Shown here piece by piece: positions 58,721 to 64,000 of a stretch of 64,000 nucleotides of DNA (the first letter of the stretch is position 1; every line of letters begins with the position of its first letter). The notes beneath the pieces are model-generated. The model saw only the letters and a program-made list of their open reading frames with translations. It was not told where the DNA came from and searched no databases. This DNA is from an uncultured Lachnospiraceae bacterium. GTDB lineage: Bacteria > Bacillota > Clostridia > Lachnospirales > Lachnospiraceae. Location: positions 1 to 64,000 of the forward strand of contig CAJUID010000002.1 in assembly GCA_910585905.1 (NCBI GenBank), read 5' to 3'. Both the position numbers and the translations under genes were made by a program.

Positions 58721-59734
58721 CTATACAACTGCTTTATAAAAACGCATTTCAAAATATGCGCCCGTACCATTCTTTTTATTTCCGGCCTGTATGGTACCAT
58801 TATGTTCCGAGATAATTCTGTGTGAGAGTGCAAGCCCGATTCCCACGCTTTGCGCATCTGAATTTTTCCCACGGTAAAAGCGTTCAAAGATATGCGGCAG
58901 GTCTTCTTCCGTTATCCCGGTTCCGGTATCTTCAATACGAATTAGGGTATACAGAAGATTTTCTGAAGCAGTAACGGTAATTGTTCCGCCCATAGGGGTA
59001 TGCTCCATACAATTTTTCAAAATATTTCCCATCGCTTCAGCCATCCAAGATAAGTCACCAATCATAGATACTGTTTCTTCAATCTGGGACTGGAAGTCAA
59101 TTCTGCGGAGTTCCAGTGGAATTGCAAGGGTTTCATATGCCTGATTCCATAGGGCGGCCACATTAATCTGTTCCTTTTTCAATGTGATTGTGCCCGTATC
59201 CAATTTTGACATCCTTAAAAGGGCATATACCAGCCATTCAATCCGCCTAACAAGCTGTGAAACTTCCTGAGTAAGCTTCAACCGCCGTTCCATTTCCAGA
59301 TTTTCTTCCTGCAAAAAGGAAAGTATTAAGCGGATAGAAGTCAGAGGCGTCTTAATTTGGTGGGAGATATCTGCCATATAATCAGCCATAAATGTTTTGT
59401 CAGAAACAAGTTGGTCTGACTGTTCTTTAAGACGGCGTACCATTTTATTAATCTGGGTCGCCAAAATGGCAAGATCACCTTCTTTACAATCTTGGATTAG
59501 CGCAACCTCTTCCCCGTGGAGGATTTGGTCAATCTGTCTGCTCATAATTTCTGTACGGTGATAACGAATACAATTTAAGATAATATTGATAAAGCAATAG
59601 AAAAAACAGATTGCAATTGCTCCAACTGCGCCATAAATACCACATAAAAGAAACATCCCTAATGTGCAGAGTGTTGTAATAACAAGATGGAGCATTATTT
59701 CAATTTTTATTTCAGGATTTCTTAAATAGTTCAT
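58721..59734 (-). CDS. Sensor histidine kinase
   Basis: The protein has 337 aa. Two close transmembrane helices (about 13-33 and 35-56) form a minimal sensor. HAMP-like linker and HisKA (YMADISHQIKTPLTSIRLI, phosphorylatable His) follow, then HATPase_c with NILKNCMEHTPMGG and GIGLALSHRIISEHNG. It lies 14 bp after the response regulator, with which it pairs. Targets are not obvious: the ECF sigma operon is divergent from the pair. Confidence 0.92.
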   Translation of the reverse strand: MNYLRNPEIKIEIMLHLVITTLCTLGMFLLCGIYGAVGAIAICFFYCFINIILNCIRYHRTEIMSRQIDQILHGEEVALIQDCKEGDLAILATQINKMVRRLKEQSDQLVSDKTFMADYMADISHQIKTPLTSIRLILSFLQEENLEMERRLKLTQEVSQLVRRIEWLVYALLRMSKLDTGTITLKKEQINVAALWNQAYETLAIPLELRRIDFQSQIEETVSMIGDLSWMAEAMGNILKNCMEHTPMGGTITVTASENLLYTLIRIEDTGTGITEEDLPHIFERFYRGKNSDAQSVGIGLALSHRIISEHNGTIQAGNKKNGTGAYFEMRFYKAVV

Positions 59735-59748
59735 AGGACGCCCCTTTT

Positions 59749-60426
59749 CTAATCGGCACGGTATCCTAGACCGCGGATGGTTTTAATGATTTTTGGATTT
59801 TGCGGGTCTGACTCAATTTTTTCGCGGAGCCGTTTAATATATACCGTCAATGTATTATCATTTACGAATTCTCCTGCAAAATCCCAGATTTCTTCCAACA
59901 GCTTTGAACGGGAGAGAACTCTTCCTTTGTGGTTAGCAAAAACCAAAAGAATACGGTATTCCAGTGCAGAAAGAAAAATATCCTGTCCATTTTTTGAGAC
60001 AGAGCCCCCTGCTGTATCAATCCGAACATCACCCAATTCTAATATGGAAACGGTTTTGCCACAACGCCGCAGGACACTCCGAATCCGCGACATCAACTCC
60101 CGTGGCCGGAACGGTTTTCCAATATAATCATCTGCTCCCAGGTCTAAACCTGTGACAACGCTATATTCATCCCCAGAAGCGGTTAAAAAAATAACAGGGA
60201 GATCGGAGTTTGCCTTAATCGCTGCACAGACAGAAAAACCATTGCCATCTGCCAGAGAAACATCCAACAGCACAAGGTCGATTTCCAACGCATTTTCTTC
60301 AATAAATTCTAAAGCTTCTTTTTGGCCTCTTACAGATACGGTCTCAAAACCTTCGGACTTAAGAAACATAGAAAGATTTTTAATAATTTCAGTATCGTCT
60401 TCTACTAATAAAATCTGGTTGTTCAT
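59749..60426 (-). CDS. OmpR-family response regulator
   Basis: The protein has 225 aa. Receiver residues are LLVEDD, LVLLDVSLADGNG (Asp), FLTAS and DDYIGKPF (Lys). The winged helix has LSRSKLLEEIWD and LTVYIKRLREKIE. The ATG at 60426, after GGAGA, gives the family start NNQILLVEDD; the frame runs on to 60510. It is cotranscribed with the downstream kinase. Confidence 0.92.
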   Translation of the reverse strand: MNNQILLVEDDTEIIKNLSMFLKSEGFETVSVRGQKEALEFIEENALEIDLVLLDVSLADGNGFSVCAAIKANSDLPVIFLTASGDEYSVVTGLDLGADDYIGKPFRPRELMSRIRSVLRRCGKTVSILELGDVRIDTAGGSVSKNGQDIFLSALEYRILLVFANHKGRVLSRSKLLEEIWDFAGEFVNDNTLTVYIKRLREKIESDPQNPKIIKTIRGLGYRAD

Positions 60427-60775
60427 GATAATCTCCATTTCCGCATATATCATTTGCTGCAAGGCAGCTTTTGCCATACAGCAGTTATGCATGGGCATAA
60501 ACAGCAACACAACATTATGTATAGTATTCTATAACATTTTATGAAATATGGAAAGAAGAAATCAAATACAACTCAGGGTAACAGCATTTACTTGTTACCT
60601 TTCATCGTCAACGAATATTGTTGAAAATGAAAAAAGTAACCGAATTGTTTTGATATATGGTTTATACACTAATTTCGTACCCCATTGATAAAAGTGGAAT
60701 AAAATGCAACTTGATGAAAAAAACGGGGTGATATAGGATAGAAGATAACTAACAGTTGGGAGGGATTGCTGGAAC
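60427..60775. other. Divergent intergenic region with a hairpin and a palindrome-like phrase
   Basis: This gap separates the two-component genes from the ECF sigma operon and holds no credible gene. It contains cagggtaacagcatttact (60574-60592), close to the ends of the 46104-46745 palindrome, and an imperfect hairpin GTTAC...TCAAC/GTTGA...GTAAC (60594-60640). Possible ECF-type promoter elements before 60776 could not be fixed by eye. Confidence 0.45.
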
Positions 60776-61348
60776 ATGGGGAATGAATTGCAGGATAATG
60801 AGATTGTGCAGCTTCTTTGGGACAGGCAGGAAGAGGGAATTGCACAGTTGCAGGCAAAATACAAGAGATATTGTGGGGCAATTGCCAAAAGAATTGTGGT
60901 AAATCCTGAGGATACGGAAGAATGTGTCAATGACACATGGCTGCGCGCATGGAACTCGATTCCACCGCACCGCCCAGAAAACCTAGCCGGATATCTTGCC
61001 AAAATTGTACGGAACCTGGCACTTAATACATACAAAAAACAGCATAGAAAAAAACGAGGGGGTGATGTTGTGACGGTGGCATTGGAGGAATTGTCTGACT
61101 GCCTGGCAGACAAAAAAGATACATTAGAAGAAATTGAGAGGCAGGAGTTGTCTGATATGATTGCAAATTATCTGAGGGGAAAAAGCATAGAACAGCAGGC
61201 AATCTTTATTAAACGATATTTTTATCTGATGGAGATTAAGGAGCTGGCCGGGGATCTGCAGATAAAAGAAAATACGGTTAAGTCCATTTTGTTTCGCATG
61301 AGGAAGGAACTTAAGATGTATTTGGAAGGGGAGGGGATTTTTATATGA
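60776..61348 (+). CDS. ECF-type RNA polymerase sigma factor
   Basis: The protein has 190 aa with only regions 2 and 4. Region 2 includes EDTEECVNDTWLRAWNSIPP and YLAKIVRNLALNTYKKQ; region 4 includes MEIKELAGDLQIKENTVKSILFRMRKELK. The next gene, a membrane protein overlapping by 4 bp (ATGA), is the likely anti-sigma factor. GGGAGGG precedes the ATG. The regulon is unknown, but such operons are commonly autoregulated in response to envelope stress. Confidence 0.92.
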   Translation: MGNELQDNEIVQLLWDRQEEGIAQLQAKYKRYCGAIAKRIVVNPEDTEECVNDTWLRAWNSIPPHRPENLAGYLAKIVRNLALNTYKKQHRKKRGGDVVTVALEELSDCLADKKDTLEEIERQELSDMIANYLRGKSIEQQAIFIKRYFYLMEIKELAGDLQIKENTVKSILFRMRKELKMYLEGEGIFI

Positions 61349-62328
61349 AAATAGAGAATGAGAGGGATTGGGAGAGGGAAGAAAAGCTTTTTCACGCAAT
61401 TGGAAACCTTCCAGAAGATATGATTGCACAGGCCGCGGAGTATAAAAGACCACAAAGTAAGCTTTTTGGTTTACCAGTTTGGAAAAGGTTCGCAGTTGCC
61501 GCATGTGCAGCGCTGGCAATTTTTGGCGGTGCAAAATTTATATCTGTTGTGCAGGAGAGATCAGGTCAGAACGTTGAAAAAAGTAATGAGATGCAGCTCG
61601 CAGCTGAGGAATCCAAAGGAGCTTCCCAAAAAGAAGCAGACCAAAACGAGACAAAGGAAAGTAACGAGGATGTAAATAGGCTACATGAGGATGACCAGAT
61701 AAGAGACGGCGATGCAGATATAGTAGAGGGCAGTCATGCCGTTGCCGGGACAGCTGAGATCAAGTTGTGGGCATCAGGAACCATGGCATCGGGAGAAATT
61801 ACGGCCGATAGTGAAAAAGATACGGCAAAACAGAATTCTCAGAAAGATAGCAGCAGCGAATTAAAAAATGAGGGCACAAGCGAAGCACAGATATTAATGA
61901 AAGAAGGGAATACGGTTGCCCTGCAGACAAAGGATATGAAGGGGATAGATGGAGAAGAGCTTGCAGTAATCACGTTTCAAATTGGCCAAGAGGAAGATAA
62001 TGTGTCTTACACACTTCATTCTCAAACATCTAATTGCAAGATTATCACCATTGCACATGAGGGACTTCAAAAATATGTGAACCTGCCGAACGCTGAGTGT
62101 GCCAGCGGAGATGTGGCAGCATTTGATACAAGGCAATTCGCATCTGTAGATTGGGCATATGATATTGTGCCAGAATGGATTGATACTATGAATGTGATAG
62201 ACATCATTGATATTTGTGAAAAAGGAGAGGATGACAAGGAGAATAAACTTGGACGGATTGTAATAGGGCAGCAGACAGAAGGAGAGGAGCAGAGGTTTTA
62301 TGGGATATATCAAAACAAAAATGATTAA
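61345..62328 (+). CDS. Putative anti-sigma factor, single-pass membrane protein
   Basis: The protein has 327 aa. A cytoplasmic N-terminus of about 45 residues (ERDWEREEKLFHAIGNLPED) is followed by one transmembrane helix (about 50-70), then a long polar Ser/Glu/Lys-rich extracellular linker (75-190) and a folded C-terminal part (about 200-327). This layout and the 4-bp overlap with the ECF sigma gene point to an anti-sigma factor. No zinc HxxxCxxC motif is seen. Its last 29 bp overlap the lipoprotein gene. Confidence 0.75.
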   Translation: MKIENERDWEREEKLFHAIGNLPEDMIAQAAEYKRPQSKLFGLPVWKRFAVAACAALAIFGGAKFISVVQERSGQNVEKSNEMQLAAEESKGASQKEADQNETKESNEDVNRLHEDDQIRDGDADIVEGSHAVAGTAEIKLWASGTMASGEITADSEKDTAKQNSQKDSSSELKNEGTSEAQILMKEGNTVALQTKDMKGIDGEELAVITFQIGQEEDNVSYTLHSQTSNCKIITIAHEGLQKYVNLPNAECASGDVAAFDTRQFASVDWAYDIVPEWIDTMNVIDIIDICEKGEDDKENKLGRIVIGQQTEGEEQRFYGIYQNKND

Positions 62329-63181
62329 GTTTACAGCGGTTGCCGCGGTTGCGGGACTGTGCCTGACAGCCTGTGGAGCTGTGGGTGGGAACAGAGAGGG
62401 TATAAATGAAAATAAAAAGATAGTAGAAACTAAGGACGACAATCCAGAAACTGCTTCAAAGAATAATCAGGGGAAAGAGGACCAACGCACTGGCAAAGGA
62501 GAGGACGAGGGGGGACAATTAACAAGAAATGGCTATAAAGCAGGCAACATGAACAATACAGAATCCAAAACGGATGCAAAAGTGCCAATATATAGAGAAG
62601 GAGAAGAAGAGGCAGTCCAAAATTATTTGTCAAAGCTGCCAGATCAGCCGCTTTCTTTTGCAGAGGCAAAAAAATTAGGGGTTATCCTGGAAGGGCACAT
62701 GAACACAAAACAGAAAGAAAAGGAGTATTTTGGGGAACAGTGGCTCACCTTCTATACAAATGCTAAAAAGTCAAAGAAGATTCTGGACGGAAAATGGGAA
62801 AAGGATATTGCAACAAGGTATGAAGAAGCAGTTGTTATTATGCAGTGCACTATAGAGGGTGACCCGATATATAAATATATCTCCTACTCGTTTCAAGATG
62901 GGATGTTTTATCTGTATGAAGACACTAGCAGGGACCACTTTGGCAGCGGAGATAATGGTTTCCATGATAGTTACTATGATGTGAAATGGAATATGGAAGA
63001 AGGAGAAGATAGGGTTTCTACAGACTTTTACATGGTAAAGGAAAGGAAGTTAAGTTCAAAAGAATTTGAAAAAAAATTGAAAGAAGAAGATTACGCTGGC
63101 CGTCAGTTATTACTGGCATATCGTATTGGATATTTAGTAGATACGATAGATGGCATGGCAATCTGCAGAGGGAAAAAATAG
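62300..63181 (+). CDS. Lipoprotein of the ECF sigma operon
   Basis: The protein has 293 aa. A lipoprotein signal with LTAC lipobox (Cys26) is followed by a low-complexity Lys/Glu/Asn/Gly linker to about 90 and a folded domain (about 95-293) rich in aromatics (YFGEQWLTFYTNAKK, YISYSFQDGMFYLYED). No family recognised. The start may be the ATG at 62300 or at 62321. The shared operon suggests a part in the sensing or response of the sigma/anti-sigma pair. Confidence 0.72.
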   Translation: MGYIKTKMIKFTAVAAVAGLCLTACGAVGGNREGINENKKIVETKDDNPETASKNNQGKEDQRTGKGEDEGGQLTRNGYKAGNMNNTESKTDAKVPIYREGEEEAVQNYLSKLPDQPLSFAEAKKLGVILEGHMNTKQKEKEYFGEQWLTFYTNAKKSKKILDGKWEKDIATRYEEAVVIMQCTIEGDPIYKYISYSFQDGMFYLYEDTSRDHFGSGDNGFHDSYYDVKWNMEEGEDRVSTDFYMVKERKLSSKEFEKKLKEEDYAGRQLLLAYRIGYLVDTIDGMAICRGKK

Positions 63182-63416
63182 TAATCGGGTTTTAGCATGG
63201 AATCGTAATAATAAAGACAGGAAAAGAGAACCCTATTTTGCGGAGCAATCAAAAGAGATAGAAAAGTTTACAAATTCTTTCGATTTCACTGTGTTGCTTT
63301 TTCTCGTACTTAGATTTATACTTAACAGAAGTATACTTTGTGGGAAGAATCACAAATAGTACACAAATATTGAGTAAAATCAGATAAGGACTATGTGGCG
63401 TGAAGGAGGACAGAAG

Positions 63417-64000
63417 TTGGAGAACAACAATAGAAATCAAGGATCAGATAAGAAAAATAACCGGACGGGAGTTATTATCTGCCTGATTGTGGCACTGGGG
63501 CTTTTCCTGGTTTTTTCCATCATGAATAATCAGGTAAAAAATGCAACCAATAGAGAGATTACGTATGACCAGTTTTTACAATTACTAGATGACGGAAATG
63601 TGAAATCCGTTACGATTACTTCCAATCGGTTGGAGATTATACCTATTTCACAGTCAAATTCTCTATATCAAACTACTTATTATACCGGGCTTATTACAAT
63701 GGATACCCAGTTGGTAGAGCGTCTTGAAGCAGCAGGCGTTCAGTTTTCCAGAGATACCTCTGACAGTGGCTCTAGCCTGGGCTATATGCTGCTCACAACT
63801 CTGCTGCCAATTCTGTTGTTATGGGTTGGACTATTCTTTGTATTCCGCGCAATGACAAAAAGTTCTGGCGGCATGATGGGTGTTGGGAAAAGCACAGCAA
63901 AAATGTATGTGCAGAAAGAGACAGGCGTGCTTTTTAAGGATGTTGCAGGGCAGGAAGAGGCGATGGATTCGCTTTATGAGTTAGTAGATTTTTTGCATAA
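63417..64000 (+). CDS. ftsH: ATP-dependent zinc metalloprotease FtsH, 3' truncated by the window
   Basis: The first 194 residues are visible. A short polar N-terminus precedes TM1 (about 18-38), the extracytoplasmic FtsH_ext domain starts REITYDQFLQLLDDGNVKSVTI, TM2 lies near 122-142, and the AAA linker begins FKDVAGQEEAMDSLYELVDFL. It uses a TTG start 6 bp after GAAGGAGGA. The AAA and HExxH protease parts lie beyond the window. FtsH degrades membrane and short-lived proteins. Confidence 0.93.
   Translation, partial: MENNNRNQGSDKKNNRTGVIICLIVALGLFLVFSIMNNQVKNATNREITYDQFLQLLDDGNVKSVTITSNRLEIIPISQSNSLYQTTYYTGLITMDTQLVERLEAAGVQFSRDTSDSGSSLGYMLLTTLLPILLLWVGLFFVFRAMTKSSGGMMGVGKSTAKMYVQKETGVLFKDVAGQEEAMDSLYELVDFLH

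Noticed and set aside
1..64000. CRISPR array
   Set aside because: No regularly spaced direct repeats of 24-40 bp were seen anywhere in the window.

Overview
The window looks like a chromosomal segment of a low-to-mid GC Firmicute, most likely a Lachnospiraceae-type Clostridium. Evidence: strong AGGAGG ribosome binding sites, a T-box on thrS, sigH behind mrnC-rlmB, a long L17, CotH and HD-GYP proteins, an arabinan-degrading locus and an ECF vitamin transporter set next to the ribosomal protein genes. The taxon is inferred from gene content; no 16S gene is present.

Layout. 1-276: three tRNAs (Asn partial, Glu, Cys). 336-7000: secreted CotH-like kinase, the mrnC-rlmB-sigH operon, tRNA-Thr, and a small redox group. 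7128-19292: an arabinan/arabinoside locus (secreted GH43, AraC regulator, GH127, GH51) with a ClbS-like gene, tRNA-Leu and a YyaL-like gene between. 19322-20443: HD-GYP. 20766-41398: the end of the spc/alpha ribosomal cluster (adk-map-infA ... rpmJ-rpsM-rpsK-rpsD-rpoA-rplQ ... ecfA1-ecfA2-ecfT-truA), normally compact but broken here twice. An ABC transporter, two-component system and DUF1622 gene lie between infA and rpmJ. A LytTR regulator, secreted small protein, split ABC exporter and lipoprotein lie between rplQ and ecfA1, with a decayed nucleoside phosphorylase and a possible IS200/IS605 end.

41395-45981: polysaccharide pyruvyl transferase-like gene, overlapping at its 3' end a convergent ABC-2 exporter operon. 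46104-46745: a ~640-bp near-palindrome with no credible gene. 46950-51557: aldolase-like protein, murI, Rrf2 regulator, T-box and a ThrRS without a TGS domain. 51629-51934: nuclease-domain relic carrying a GC-rich insert. 52138-57726: a five-gene set matching the uncharacterised STM4015-4014-4013-4012-4011 families (repeat protein, ATP-grasp, alkaline-phosphatase-like hydrolase, two radical SAM proteins), with a HAD phosphatase domain on the last gene. 57765-64000: metF, a two-component system, an ECF sigma/anti-sigma/lipoprotein operon, and the start of ftsH.

The best candidates for an undescribed system are the STM4011-4015 cluster, the secreted-protein/split-exporter module after rplQ, and the giant palindrome. 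Family assignments come from reading the translated sequence without a database search; starts were chosen by ribosome binding site and family N-terminus.
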